Source of the DNA: Coprinellus micaceus
Taxonomy: Eukaryota > Basidiomycota > Agaricomycetes > Agaricales > Psathyrellaceae
Direction: 5' to 3'
DNA length: 64,000 nt
NCBI GenBank assembly: GCA_951394405.1
Contig: OX596334.1
Coordinates: 4,588,001-4,652,000 of the forward strand
In this document: positions 43,771-57,500 of the stretch, piece after piece
Layout of the letters: the number at the start of each line of letters is the position of its first letter
Numbering within the stretch: the stretch's first letter is position 1
Notes under the pieces: model-generated
Database searches by the model: none
Told to the model about the DNA's origin: nothing
The model's input: only the letters and a program-made list of their open reading frames with translations
Position numbers and translations under genes: made by a program

Positions 43771-44398
43771 CAATGCCCTTGTCGATGACTAGGAGTGGCG
43801 GGTTTCTGGATTTGACTTCCCCTGGTGAAGACGTGACTCTAGGGGAGCGATTGCTGGTTCAGGAATCGTAAGCGACCTATATAAAAACGTTCGGAGTTGG
43901 TCAGAGTTCACCAGAGTGGTCAAAGGCATAACCTATAGCTCTAGGAGCCTGGGTGCCAGCAAAGAGTCGCAGAAAGTCAGTAGCCGGTACCGTCTCCGTG
44001 CAACGGTCCTGAGTCAGGTTATCAATTGATGGGAATTCATCCCCAGGTTATGTGATGCTCCGTCCGAGTGTATCTCATCAGCCCCACCTACTAATATCAG
44101 GGGCCCCGGGCTGCAAGAGACTGTCATAGCCCGCTTAGGAATGGCTGCGGACAAGGGGAGTGGCATTGTGGTGAGTCTGGATCGACAGGTATGTCGGATC
44201 AGTGTGGCAAGGCTGCGAACAGCGCCCAACACTTTACAGCCAGTCGTGGGTGGGGAAATCGGCAAGGCGATCCCAACCATATATTCATTGCTCAAACATA
44301 TGAAATAGTTCTAGACTTTACAGCCACGGTCGTGCTATATCTTGGGAAATCTAGTCAGTTCTAAGCTTCTCACTTTGCCACCGAACCCCTGATGCCTG

Positions 44399-46780
44399 CG
44401 GATCAACCAGCCCCGATCAGTGCTGGGTTAGGGTTGCAACATCCGTTATCGACGTCACAGCTCCTGTCCTTTGCACTCCGCGCCCACCACGGTCCTCATC
44501 GTTAGGCTCAACGGAGTCATCGTCTGCCCCATTTCGATCTTCTGACCGCCCCTCTCCTCATTATCTCTTCGTATTTCGGCTAAATAGCCTCTCCCCAGGG
44601 TTGTCCGACGGACTCCTCGTAAGTGTTCCACGGCGCCACCCCCCGAACACGCACATCGTCCCTGTGCCAATTCTTCTGGGTCCCAGCGTCTATCCCTATC
44701 GAGGAGGAAGAGACCTATGGTCGCCGTCGAGCGACCCCATCGTGTCGGCCAACCCTGGCTGTGGTTCCACTTCCTGCATTACCACCCACTCGCAGGGCAT
44801 CATAACCAAGTGGCTACAACTGGACGACCCCACCCTTGAAGGGGCTCCAAGAAGGAATGGTGGGGAGGAGAACTCGGAGCGGATGGGCAACGGGAGGCGC
44901 GATAAAGCCAGGTCTTTCGGGAGAGCTGGTGTCACGGTCGTGTCGCGGTATGTATCTCCCCCTTCCCAATTGCTCCCCACCTCCACTTTCGCTCTCACCT
45001 CTGCTCCCTTTCTCCTCGTCTCGCTCAATGCTTCCCCTTCCCCCTACCTCGACAGACACTTCGACCCTTCTCCGTTGCGATTCGTTATCTTCAAACTGTA
45101 CAATGTGCTGACCTTACCTTTCTCGACAGGCACCCATGTCTGTCCCCACCGATTGCGGAAACGAAGCTCGACGTCCTAGCTCAGGTTGACACGACCATCT
45201 CCACTCCCCCCCGCATTTCGAAGACCCTGAAAGTACCTCGAACAGCGCTGCTTCCTCAGAATGGTGGTTTCGACGGGGCGAACCATGTCCAGCTCTATAT
45301 ATCCCTCATACCAACATTGTCCCCCTCCCACCTCGCACATCCACCGCTGCAACCGTCGCCTCCGCTCACTTGACGTATTCAAGATCCCCGACCCAGGTCC
45401 GATTCTGTCGTTCGGCTCTGGGAGTTCCAACCAATTCTACCTCCCTCGTACCCGCCGACGCCAGCGTCACGATTGGCGGTCGTCATCCGCCGTCGTTTGT
45501 CGCCCCGAAGTCACCCTTCAATGGCGCTTCCCCAAACCCGGTTCAACGCCTCGTCACGTCAAAGACGTGTCGCCGCGTACTCCTTTCCAAGACGATTCTC
45601 CACCTCCTGAGTACCGACCAGGTCGTCAAGTGCATCCGTATGGATGAATGCGCGAGGGCGCTGAGTACGATACTGCTAATGGTACGTCCTATGTCCGTTT
45701 CCCATTTTCTCGTGGATTCCTCGCTTCGTTTCTCCGACTCTGTTCATGCTATCACTCCTCCTCCTCTCCTTCGTCCGTTTCTCCCCCCTCAACGCACCCT
45801 GCTCGCAAGGTTGTTGGGACAGCACAGGTGGTTCCTTCTCCCCGCTCGCCAAATTGACATCTGTTCAGCCTCGGTTTACCACTTTCGCTTCTATCCCCAA
45901 CGTTTCCTTCGTCTTTTCCCATTCGATATATTTTATCTTCCGATCATAGGCTAACAATTTTTACATACAGATGCAACTAGCCGAGTGCCACCCGCTGGTC
46001 GACCTCATGCACGGCCGCCTATCGGGGAGGAGATAGGGAGGAACCGCGAGGAATCGGAAGGGGGGACCATCGTGGAACACGGTGAGGTATAGTGGGGTGC
46101 CGGATGTCGTGTTTGTGCTGGGACGCGTTCGTTCTGCTCTGCCCACTGCCTAACTCCACCTCCACATTGTCCTGTCCACCTGCGACCTCACTTAATATTG
46201 ACTATTCTCCGTCTCCGGATGTTGCTCCAGACGAACTGTAATATTAACCGCGGCTTGATTCACAGAAATTGCCTTGTTTAACCATCCTCTACAGACTACC
46301 GGAAATAACACATCATTCTAGTCCGGTTCAGAGATGCCATTCGTTGTCCACCCTCGCCACTCCAGACTGTACAGGCTCCCGAGTACGTTAACTCCAGCTT
46401 TCGAGGGTCGTCGTTTCCACTGTAGTATTGACGCACCGACAGCTCCCTCGCGTCGGAGGCGTCCCCATTGGCCCTCCCTAGGTGATCCTAACACTACACA
46501 CTCCCTTACGAGTGTTCCACGGCGAGCACTTCCTGTGTCAATGCTGCGCGGAGTGAACTGCTGACCGTAGCCTCCTAGAAATACAGATCCTGAACGACAT
46601 CGTCGGCATCCCGCCCTCCCACTCACCGACCGCGGCGAATCTTGGCCGTCGCCTGAAGGCACGATCTTCGGATACCCTGTTTCTTCCTTCGTCACGATGA
46701 TCTGCCCATAAACGTCAACGCAGCCGTCAGTACTGATTCTCTCAGTCACCTGTCGCCTCGCGGAGGGAAACACGGCGGCG
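44399..46780 (+). repeat. large dispersed repeat, copy C (partial)
   Basis: Collinear with the repeat at 61.7-63.96 kb. Shared landmarks are GCGGATCAACC..CCGATCAGTGC (44399/61727), TTGGCTAAATAGCCTCTCCC-like (44575/61889), CGCGGTATGTATCT (44946/62247), CGAGTACC/TACGGTACC before GGTACGTCC (45670/62965), CGCCTATCGGGGAGGAGATA (46014/63316), ACGCGTTCGTTCTGCT (46120/63421) and CCATAAACGTCAACGCAGCC (46707/63966). Reading frames are broken and differ between copies, so this is decayed repeat DNA or a spliced non-coding unit. Two GT..AG introns are kept at matching places. It starts downstream of the missing left half seen in copies A and B. Confidence 0.7.
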
Positions 46781-47970
46781 GGCGGGGGGATCACGTCGGT
46801 GTTCAATTGTGGAGATCCAAGGGATGGCTGCCACGGCTAGTGAGTGTGGAATGAACAAAGGTGGACTGGGTAGCCTTCGGCGATCCGTACTTTGGACAAT
46901 AGGTCGTCGTGTTTTGTCCGCTTCTCTCAACCCACTCTCGCTCTCTCCTCTCCTCCATTCTTTCTTACTCGTTTTATCTCCCCGCTCTCCACATGTACAC
47001 TTCTAAGTCCTTCCTCTCTCTTCACGCACTGCCAGCTAATCACACCCAAACCCAGCGCCGTAGGCAAACCTCACACTCTCGAAGAAACCACCGAATGGTG
47101 CGCGTTTTCATGAATTCTACGACTACGCGATACCTACGACCTCACCCTATGCATACATTTGATATTCGCATGTTCCGCTCATGGACGCGATATTACTGGC
47201 CACCCTGCAAGTCTGACCCCGATGAGCCAATCGCGGAGGACGTGGCGGAAATGAAGACGTCACTCACCAATTAGACGCCGACGCCGGTCAGGATTTCTAG
47301 GACGTCTTCGCCGGGTGGTTGCTGGGCCGCTGAAGGGAGGCAGCTTTGCATCTATACTCCGGATCCTTGCAACAGAAAAGACAAAGAAGCCCGAATACCC
47401 GAGCGTGACATTCCTATCTCCCTGGGCCGTACTCCCAACGTCTCTCCCGCCATTCTGCTCGCTTAGACTATGGATGGGAGATTGGTGTGGGGTAAGCTAT
47501 CTATCAGGGAAAGCGATGATGTGCGGAGATGATCTTGGTTTGTTTCTAGGCCTTGTATCATACATTGCTACACTCCTACCGCATCTATTGTATAATAGAA
47601 CCAATAAATCCACCTTTTTATATGACGTATGAACGTGAAGAGATTAGTGAGCAAACATGGGCCCGTAAGGTATGACGAGGGTACCGACATTACAGCAGAG
47701 AAAGAAGAAGGGAGTTTCAAGTTATCAAAAGTAGGAATGCATGGGAAATTACAAACGAGAGGTTGGCGAGGGTCGGGTCGAATCCAGAAAATAGGTAGAG
47801 TGTGAGGGAAGCGCATATGAGAGAAGCGAGACTATGATGGCCAGAAAACCATAAGGAGGGGAGACAAAAGGAAGGCATAAGTTGACAAATGCATACTGAG
47901 GTCCAGAATGAGTGAAGCCGAGGAAAAGGAAAACACACTGCATCAGAAATAGGAGCGAAGGAGACACAAA
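46781..47970. other. no gene recognised
   Basis: Between the repeat copy and the TPR-CHAT gene. Short Ser-rich frames (for example 46909-47274 plus) show no domain. The last part holds the 3' flank of the minus-strand TPR-CHAT gene. Confidence 0.45.
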
Positions 47971-50900
47971 TCAATATCCGAAGTGAACGTATGGGATCCA
48001 AGCAAGGAGTGAGCGATCCGTGGTGTCGAGCCGACCTCGAAGCTTCTGGGTGGTATGGTGGAGGGCGTATGCTGAGAGCGTCCCGTCAAAACGGCTTCCA
48101 CTGTCCTCTGGTCTGTGGCTCCATAGGTACCCATAAAAGTCACTCGCAACCTGAGGCGCGTGCTGATCCCCAATTGCCCACATCGTCGCAATGACACGGC
48201 GATACCCAGCCGCAAGCATTCCCGCTGCGAGGTGAACAGCTTCATTGGGGAGGTCCTCTTGACCGGCACTTGTCTGGCATGCTGAGAGGAAAGCAAGGTC
48301 GGCATTTGCGAGGTTCATTTGCATAATGGAGTTCAGATAGAGTTTCCCGTTGTGGAAGAGGAATCGACTCCGGAGGGGATCAGAGGTGTCCTGGAAGGCG
48401 TGACATGCCAAGTGGATGCTGCTGTACTGCTCCATGTACTCGAGACATCCGTCAGCAGTAACAGCACCCCCTTCCAGGCTAAGTGACCTAATGCCATGCC
48501 CCACGGCCTCGTTGTGAATTGTGTTGACCTCTGTTGTTGTTCCAGAAATTCTTGGAACACCAGGTGCCTTAGGCTGGCATGTCAGAAACAGCCCTGACAC
48601 CTGCCTGTCGATCGGATGACTGTTCTTGACTCTCTGGGTGAGAGCTGTGACAGACGGCGTATATGATGAGATAGCGTAGTCTGCAACACTCTCCACTGCT
48701 GATCTCCTGTATATTCCAGCAGCGTGGAGGGGTAAGAATGACAGTGGGCCTGTTGGGCACCACCAAATTCTGGGGAGTGTGTTTGCTGAGGGTTCTTGTC
48801 TCTTCTATTTAAATTGTTAGACTATTGACATGGCAGGCCAGGCAATGCGCTCACCAACATCCCAAGTTGATTCAGTATTGGCTTGACAACATTGTTCCAT
48901 AAACCTTTGAGGACAAGGTGCACCAGAGAGTCTTCCCCAGCCTTTCTGCGATACAATCCCCCCCCTCTCCCAGAGAGAGCTTCCACACTCTGGCCCACAC
49001 TGCAAGCACGCAGTCCATAGCAAGACAGCTGAGTATTGAGTATCATTTGATACTCTTTAGCCTTTTTCGAAGTGAAGCTTGGCAAGGGGATGTGAAGCGG
49101 CCCACCCAATTGGGCAGAGAGCATGAGGGCATCACACTGGTCTTTATGAATGTTGAGAACAACAATGAACCCGGATTCTGGGAGGTGCTGCAGGATGGTA
49201 GGGCTCTGCAGGGGCTTGAAAAAGGCCGCAAAGCCAGGAATGGTCCTGATGTGCTCAAGGAGGTGCTCCCACTTGCCAGCAAGTTGTGAATGTTTGAGGG
49301 CTTCATTTTCCAGTGAGGCCTTTCCGTCCCAGGAAATGCTGGTACCTGAGTGCTGGCGTGATGACCCTGTGACCTCAAGATGCCTTGACACATCTATGAC
49401 TTGTGAGGCCAGTGATGGGTCATAGGCCATGAGCTCATCAAAGGGTGTACGCAGCCGGCTTTGTTGGCCCCACACCAAGCAACGACCTTGCTCCAGCCAC
49501 TCCAAGGCTGTATGTGGCTGTCCACGTCGAAGTGCAGCAGCAGCAGCCTCAGCTGGGAGGTTTCCCCACTCTCCGATCATGGTGTAACGGTGGTGAACTG
49601 TCTGCTCGAGGCCTGCAATCAATGCTAGCAAGTGGATTGCAGTCTCATAAGCAGTGAGGACATCCACTGACTTGGGGTTGAATGAATTACAAAGCCTTGC
49701 CCAGTGTGCTGCCCCACGGATCCTGATGTGTGGACTGCCAGAGCCACAGGTTGCTGCTGATTTGAAGTTGGAAATGGCCATGGCAAGGTGATCTTGGGTG
49801 TGACTTGAGGTAAAACAATGCCACCCAGCGAGTGCAAGGTTCATGAGCACAGTGGGTAGGTTGGCATGCATACTGGGGGTGAGACGCACAGCTTGGCTGA
49901 GGTTGTAGATCCCTTCCCTGGCATCATCAGAGTGACCAGTGTGTTGGAAGCACTTCATATAGGAGCTTCCAAGGTTGCTGCGCATTGCAGGTAGATCTGC
50001 GTGCCCCTCTGGAGTGAGACACACAGCTTGGGTCTGGGCTGAGATTGCTTCTGCAATGTCGGCAAGGTTACCTGTGCGCTGAAAGCGAGACAGGAATGAG
50101 TTGCCCAGGCTGCACAGCCATGAAGGGAGGTCAGCATGTCCCTCAGGAGTGAGGTGTACAGCCTTGGTCTGGGCTGAGATTGCTTGTGCTATGTCGCCAA
50201 GATCACCTGTACGCTGAAAGCGAGACAGGAATGAGTTGCCCTGGTTATTGAGCTGTCCAGGGAGATCGGCGTGTCCCCCAGGAGTGAGGTGTACAGCCTG
50301 GGTCTGGGCTGAGATTGCTTGTGCTATGTCGCCAAGATCACCTGTACGCTGAAAGCGACACAGGAATGAGTTGCCCAGGTTGTTGAGCCGTGCAGGGAGA
50401 TCGGCGTGTCCCCCAGGAGTGAGGTGTACAGCCTTGGTCTGGGCTGAGATTGCTTGTGCTATGTCGCCAAGATCACCTGTACGCTGAAAGCGAGACAGGA
50501 ATGAGTTGCCCAGGTTATTGAGCGGTGCAGGGAGATCGGCGTGTCCCCCAGGAGTGAGGTGTACAGCCTTGGTCTGGGCTGAGATTGCTTGTGCTATGTC
50601 GCCAAGATCACCTGTACGCTGAAAGCGAGACAGGAATGAGTTGCCCAGGTTGTTGGGCCGTGCAGGGAGATCGGCGTGTCCCCCAGGAGTGAGGTGTACA
50701 GCCTTGGTCTGGGATGAGATTGCTTGTGCAATGTCGGCAAGATCACCTGTGTGCTCAAAGCGATACAGGAATGAGTTGCCCCGGTTGTTGAGTGGTGAAG
50801 GGAGGTCAGCATGTCCCTCAGGAGTCAGACCCACTGCTCGTGTCTGTAATGACATTGCTTCAGCAAGGTCATTCAGATCCCCTTTGTGCCTGAACCGACA

Positions 50901-51672
50901 GGAGAAAGAGCTGCCAAGGTTATTTAGCCTTGCGGCAAGGTCTTGATCCTCCGGGCGGGTCATTTCCACGACTCTGTGCAGTGTTGAAATCGCCTCGGAT
51001 ATGTCGCTCAGGTTGCCTGTTGTTTGGAATCTGTTGTACAGAGTCCTCCAATGATTAAGCTGCGCCTGGATAGATGTGGGATCTGCAACAATACCGTCAT
51101 TCCACATTCACCTTGGGGATATTAGAGAATTGTGTACCTCCGTTTGTAGCAGCCTTGGCACGCATTGTCACCATGCGCCATGGGGTCAGGAGCTGCAACT
51201 GTGCATCAAGCCATTCAGTCGGCTCACTCATCCCTGCAATGTAACTGTTTAATAACACTCTCATTTTAGACTGAGTAACACTCTCACTCTCACCCGGACG
51301 TAGGTCTTCCCTTGGCCTCGCATCTCCTCCTAGATGGATGACTGTGATATCTTCGCCACCTTCTCCCCTGACCATACATTTGATTCCCTTGATCCCTGGA
51401 GGGCTTTGGGGTCGTGGTGGGTCAGTTGCCCACTCAAAGAGTGCCAAAATAACTCACAGTTCAAGATGAGGGGTCATTGCCAACTCTCCAGGAGAAGCTT
51501 CATACAGCGAGAAAACCTTCCCCCTTTCTTCACCAAGCCCGAAAACGCGGAGTTCCGCAAATCGTATTGCAGTGCTACCTTCATCATTGCTGCCGGCATA
51601 TTCTGTGATCAGTTCTACCAATTGCACAAACTGAGATGAGCTTAAGCACCGGAATCCATCGGGGGCCAACAC
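47971..51672 (-). CDS. TPR-CHAT protein (caspase-like protease domain)
   Basis: Large cytosolic-type protein. The 5' exons lie at about 51640-51454 (FVQLVELITEYAG..), 51390-51150 (MVRGEGGEDITVIH; PTEWLDAQLQLLTPW) and from about 51075 on. The main exon holds eight 45-residue tetratricopeptide-like repeats of the form LNNLGNSFLSRFQRTGDLGD (about 50927-49848). A linker follows (EWLEQGRCLVWGQQSRLRTP, as in fungal CHAT proteins). A short intron near 48850-48800 (GTGAGC, branch CTAAC, AATAG) joins to RIWWCPTGPLSFLPLHAAGI and the CHAT domain. The predicted catalytic His is in IHLACHAFQD (codon at 48400-48402) and the Cys in LAFLSACQTSAG (codon at 48277-48279). The stop is at 47971. CHAT proteins are caspase-like peptidases; TPRs usually sense or bind partners. 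No stop or frameshift was seen. The first exon and start codon are not fixed. Confidence 0.85.
50118..50657 (-). repeat. four near-identical 135-base TPR units
   Basis: Units at 50657-50523, 50522-50388, 50387-50253 and 50252-50118 differ by only a few bases, for example GCGAGACAGG versus GCGACACAGG. Flanking units (50927-50658 and 50117-49848) are more diverged. This points to recent expansion or gene conversion within the TPR array. Confidence 0.9.
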
Positions 51673-53040
51673 ATACCCTGTATGTGGAACGAGCTAGCCA
51701 CAGGGTGAGTTTGAAGTCCCGGTAATGGCTAGGACTCATATGCGCACCTGTCCCCACTTCCGTTGTCCGAAGGGTGGAGTGAGTTCCTGGGGATTCATTC
51801 AGAGTTAGACCGACGGCGTCGAGACTCGTTCAAACGAACGCACCGTGATTCTGCCATGTCGGGCTCGTGTTCTTTGATGTGCGTACGGTTTGGTGTTAGG
51901 CAGATGCTAAAAGTGACGGCAAGGGGTGAAGCCGTCCTCTTATACCTATATATGAGCAAAGCTGGTGTTTGAAGAGCTGTAAACCCACGATGAAACACAG
52001 CAACGGTGTAGGACGGTGGCAGCCGAAATATTGGGAAAATACACCCTCGTTACACTGCTCTACAGCCCGTCGTCCAAGGACAATTAATTTGAGGGTGTTC
52101 ATAGTAGGGCGTTATGGTCGTATTGCCTCGACACGGCTCACAAACGATCAGACTGTTGATCGATTATCATGGGAGATTAGTGTGAAGAAATCGCTTTGTG
52201 GCACCCGGCATCGAATTCACCCGGTTGGGCGCTTAATCGAACAGTCGCCGCCGAGTGGGATAACCAGAGTGAAGCTGTATATCAGGAAGGCAAACTGTGG
52301 TCCCGTCCCGATAAGTTAGAACCTACCTTCGGAAATTAAGTGTTGCTGGGTCCGATGCTGTATATGTTCCACAGTCGCTCCAACTTATCACACTCCCTCC
52401 GTTCTGCACCGGCTTGAACAACGCTAATACACGAGTGCAATTTGCGCGCTAGCTAGCAGTAGTCGGGCTAGCCTTGTCATTGGTAGATCCCAGCGTAAGG
52501 CTCACCGCAAATGCCTCAAGGGGCGGTGGAGGGAAACGTCTCCCCACTCGTACCCGAGGTAGACGATGTCCGTTCCGCTACCTGTGCGATGCACAGCTGG
52601 CAACGGCGTAAGGGGGAATGAAAGTCCATCGGGCATATCACTCCCCAATGAGCCCGCCCTGAGCTGGGTATACCCTCGTTTATATAGCCCAGGCGTGGGC
52701 GTTGAGGTCAGGGGACGAACGGAATCGAAGACGCCAGGGTGAAGTAGAGTTTCAAACCTCTCGTCTGATCTCTGGGCGTAGATGAGTGGCAATTATGGAT
52801 ATAACCGCAAATATTCCGCCCGGAGTCGAGGAGGATCGATCATATGGGCAGGCGGAGAGTGAGATTGGGTTGGCGGACTCGAGGGAATCGGTAGCATTTG
52901 ATGTTGCTGCAATTGTGCGCGACTGGGGCATGCTCCAGAACGGGGAATGTACACTGCTCGAGAGAGAGACATCTCGGCTCGGCGTCACTGTGGATCCCAG
53001 AATATGTTATGGAACGAGGAAATAGCTCGCCCAGATTGTC
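51673..53040. other. no firm gene
   Basis: A possible first exon of the TPR-CHAT gene (minus, ATG near 51858, MAESRCVRLNESRRRRSN) lies at the left. A 79-residue plus-strand frame at 52786-53025 (MAIMDITANIPPGVEEDRSY) looks protein-like but is alone and unrecognised. The rest is unassigned. Confidence 0.35.
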
Positions 53041-53049
53041 GAGGGGTAT

Positions 53050-53720
53050 TGTCACTAGAGTAACAGCGCAGAAATGATGAGCGGAACCCGGCAACGCGGA
53101 TGGAAATTGAAGTCTTTCATATTAATGGCTGCTAGGGCGACCAAGCTCGCGTGTCCGCTTCCACTTGGGGGTTCAAAGGAAGGAGGAGGCAAGAAGTCGA
53201 CTTGACAGGCCGAAGCCACTGATCGGCTTGGGTTAGGGTTGATCAACCGGCCAAACGGAACCCTCAGCATCCTCTTCCTTCTCCAACCACAGCGCAACCC
53301 CCCGACCCGACCATGTTTAGAGGCATCGTCCAACGGTGTCGACCTGCATTGACGTCGCTTTCCGCCGACCCGCTCACCCAAGCTATCCGACACCGACATC
53401 AGAACCTCGCTTTTACGACCCCCCATCGTCGAAACTGCGCGACTGTCGCATGACACGGACTCACGCAGCCTACTAGAACACAATGGCAGTTTATGGGCGA
53501 TTACGAATGAGAGAGATGGAAGGGAAACGACGAAGTACCGTAGAGTGTGGAGTGCGACGGTCGAGGAGAGCGGGCAATTGAAATTGTCGGTACGTTTCCA
53601 TAGCTCCCCTCCTGTCCCCGTTTTCCGCCTCCTCCCTTCGCCTCCCCATGCCCTCCTCAACGAGGAGCTCAAATCCCATTCTTCGCCCCGTTCCGAAACG
53701 TTCTTTTGAGCCATTCCTCT
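53050..53720 (-). repeat. possible inverted fragment of the large repeat family
   Basis: The reverse complement of 53430-53500 (CATTCGTAATCGCCCATAAA and following) resembles 46690-46790 of copy C. The reverse complement near 53225-53285 (GAGGATGCTGAGG..GATCAACC) resembles the block before GATCAGTGC in copies A and B. Matches are patchy, so this is tentative. Confidence 0.3.
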
Positions 53721-54569
53721 AAATCGGCTGTTTCCTTGAACCTACCTCAGAGAAGGGCGCACTGACTGACCCTGTTTACCACAGACGCCCTTGGGTCTCC
53801 CAATTGCAGGCTGGGCCCCGCTCCCTCGCCCTCGAGGGGATAGGCACCATCGCCACTCGCCATTCCAATAGCTATGACAACCCCAGCTGTGTTAGCCCTC
53901 CCCGCATTTTCCAGAGCAAGGTCGGCCTTCGATGGCGGATGAGGAAGCAGGCTTAAAACCCCTTCACTGCTATACTCGCCGTCCTTGCTCGGACCCTGGT
54001 GTGTATCCTTCCGCGTCCTAAATGACATCGTCCTCACGTCTACCCTTCTCACAGATCCTAGAACTCGGGCTTATGTTGAAAGCACAGCTTCGTGTGGGTG
54101 AGCTAGGGGCGTTGGAATCCCACTGCCGGAGTCGTCGTCCAGCGCTGGCGACACTCGGCCGACCGTCTTTGCCTTCGTTTCGGGAAAGCGTGTCGCTCTC
54201 GACCGTTGAAGGGATCGGAATCGTTCCCTGGGCCTAACCAATCGTCGCTGTCAATCACTCTACCCTCGGATACCAGGTTCGTCCGTTGCGTTTCAATAGC
54301 GCCAACTCCCCCCTCAACTGTGTTGCATTCACAAGGTGGAACGTCGTTGGAGTGACTATCCCGCACAAAACCAAACCGAACCACCGCTACTCCGCCATTA
54401 GTTTCGCGCCCCGAAGAAGTGATCGACTGCGCCCTTTTCCTCACCACCCTGGACCCCACTCGTTCACACCCACATCTTCACCACGCTTCCTCCATACGCC
54501 CGGGGACACTCGCTTCGACGCCGGGGACAGCGCGAATACGTTGGAGTCATGCTAACCCGCTAATGGCCG

Positions 54570-57500
54570 CCGTTCTCCACGGGCCCCGTCAACCTACTCC
54601 TCGGCGCATCCCTCGTTTTCACAACACTAGCCCGAGCCTGGTCTCCCGCTCATCATTACGTCTTTTACCCTCCACTGCTCGGCTAGAGTCCTCTTCAACG
54701 TGTATACCTCCAACTTGGTTATGCCGTTCGGGATGCTCCCATCCTCGTTTCACGCCCCACCGCGCCGAGTGTCCTCGGCGACAGAAGCACAAGCTGACGT
54801 TGGGCAGTAGCTGGCGGTGGCGTGGCACGGCTTGGGCACTCATTCGATTGTGGACGTCGACGGTCTTTACGAGATGCGATATACGAAGGATCGGAATGGG
54901 AGAAGCAAGCGGGTAGAGCTTGGTTCGAGTAGGAGAGGCGGTTGAACGTCGGTTGGTTTGGCAGGGGTAGGAAGAATGGAATCCTATTCCAACTTACAGT
55001 GGGGCGTATGGATACTCGGTTTCTCCAGTCGTCATATCATATTCTTTTTCCCCCTTCGGCTCTTCTCTTCCTTAGACGCCAGTCCTATTGCTTCGCTTCG
55101 TTCCATACGAACGATCAGGGTGCTTCTCACTTCATTGTCTCCTGGTCCCTTCGCTGCACTTTGTCTCGAGGGAAAATTCCTGTGTTATGCCCGGCTCGTC
55201 ACTCCGCTGCCCTGTAAAAACGCTCTTCGGGGCGATCCAAACGCATCACCCTACTATCTTCGTTACCCGGTATCTCACGTAGTAGCATCCCCTGATGTAG
55301 TACGGGCGCTTATATCATTAATCTCATGGCTCCATGTGTACTGGAGAGAGGTACAAAGGAATGATACTCTCAATGTGACGGGGACGTATGTGGTGTAGCC
55401 ACCAGCCCTTCGTACTCCGCCGACGCGAAGGACGAGCGGGTGTCAGTTCGCTGCATGAATTGGGGAACAGGGTGCTACAAGCACCTCGAGATATGGTGCT
55501 CTACTGCCCCGAGATGCGATGAAAGGTCTCATACGCAGGCCTGATCGGGGGAGGACGGGAGAGGAATGCGGATAGGTGATGGTGCTGTGATCCTGCGGAT
55601 GCGGATTTTCATCTCAAACCGAGTATCCGTGAGGAGCATCAACGGGTTAATGCGAATGAGGGTGAATTCTGAGTGAAATGGCGAACCGAAGCCACAGCAC
55701 CTGCCTTCAATATCACGGAAGGTGTGTACGAAATCGCACCCAGGATAGGACTTACGGGATGGGCGCCTATTTCATCTCGGCGATCCCGGGTGTGCGGTAG
55801 TTCCACGAACACCTTGGTATTGTACACCCGAATACCTCAAAGTGAGAGGTGTAGAAAGTGAGCTCCGAAGAGGGACCAGTGAGCGGTCGATGTGGGAAAT
55901 GCCCAGACTGAACGTAAATGAATCGGGGTGTGGAAATTGGAATGAATCGTGCACATAGAAGACTTGGGATGGCAATTCTCGAAGGGTTCGGGTTCGGGAG
56001 ATTCACAGCAGCGCAGTCTCCAGGGTGTGAGTAGGAGAGACACGGCGAGCCTCGAGGCGGTACCAAGATTACGGATCGGCCTAACTGGAGGTTGTGTCGG
56101 ATTTAGGCGCCCAATATACGTGGTTGGAAATTGACAAGTATGCCCGACGATTGAGAATTTTGGCGGCGAAATGGGGGGTATAATCTCTAGAAATGTAGGC
56201 GCCGAGGCTAGACGCCCATGTGGAGGAGAAGGCAACCCCTCCCTCAAAGCCCGTCGGAAGTGAGCTCGATTCTGTGCCGGAGGAACGGAGCTAGGGGGCA
56301 GGAGGGATAGCACAGACGGACAGAACGGGGGTATTGCGCAATTAAAACAACATGCGTTGCGTGAAGACCAATGAAACTTGACCGAATATCGTGCCCAGGG
56401 GGTATGCATTTGTAGCCGAGTATTCGGGGTATTCGTCCCGTCAGATTGCACGCGGTTCCCCTTTCAATGTCAGTGCACGCCGGCGGATCGTCGACCCGAG
56501 TACGGCCCAGTTCGATCAATCCAGAGTTTGATAGCAGTCACCTGGGTTTGCGGATGATTTGGTGGCCATGGAGGGAGAATGGATCCGCAGAGGTAGCGAT
56601 CTCAGAGGCATGTTCGCAGACAAAAGACGAAGGGAGCGGGGGCGGGCAAGGGATGCAGGGCACATGTCGGGACGAAGGGGTTTCAGCTAAGGGTGGAAGG
56701 GAGAGCCTGGGAGAGGAGGGTATCAAGAGCACGAGGCGTAGCCTACGAAAGTAATCGGCGAAGGACCAGCGGCAGACCTGGAGGCAACCGAGAGGGAGAG
56801 TGATTTGTCGGCGTCGAGAACTATCCCGGGGACGATGAATGGGAGCGCGTGTCACCAGTGCAGAACCTCTGAAGGCGAAGCGGGGCCGTGAGGGTGTCTC
56901 AGGTGCAACGCGTAATCGGTGGCTGGAAGAAAGAGGATATTTCCTTCGCTTTGACGTGCGGATCAGGAGCCCCGATCAGTGCGGGGTTAAGGTTGCAGCC
57001 AACATTATCGATGTCACACCTTCCGGCGCCTTCGAGTCTACGCCCACCACACTCTCCTCATCTTTCAACGATGCCACCGACAACCTCATATCATCTCCTT
57101 CATTGCTTCTATGCCCAAGTTCTCCCGCCGTGTCGAGGCTGACCAAACGCCGCCCCAATGATTGCGGCATATGGCATCGCCCAACGACGTCCTCGTCGGC
57201 GTTCCCCAGCTACGCACATCGTCCTCACGCCAATTCTTCTTGGTGCCCGCGTCTACCTCTAGCGAGGACAAGACTTTCTGGCCGCCCTCCTCGCGCATCG
57301 CACGACCCCATAGTGTCGGCCTGCCTTCGCTACGCCTCGACCGCCGCCATTCCACCCGACTTTACGCGGGGAATCATACCCAGATCGCCCCGGTTTGGAC
57401 ACCCCCGCCTCGTATTTGGCGCCGAGAAGGAACATGCGGAAGAAGGACTCGGAGATGGAGAACGGATGTGATGAAGCCAAATTAGCGGGGAGTTGGATCC

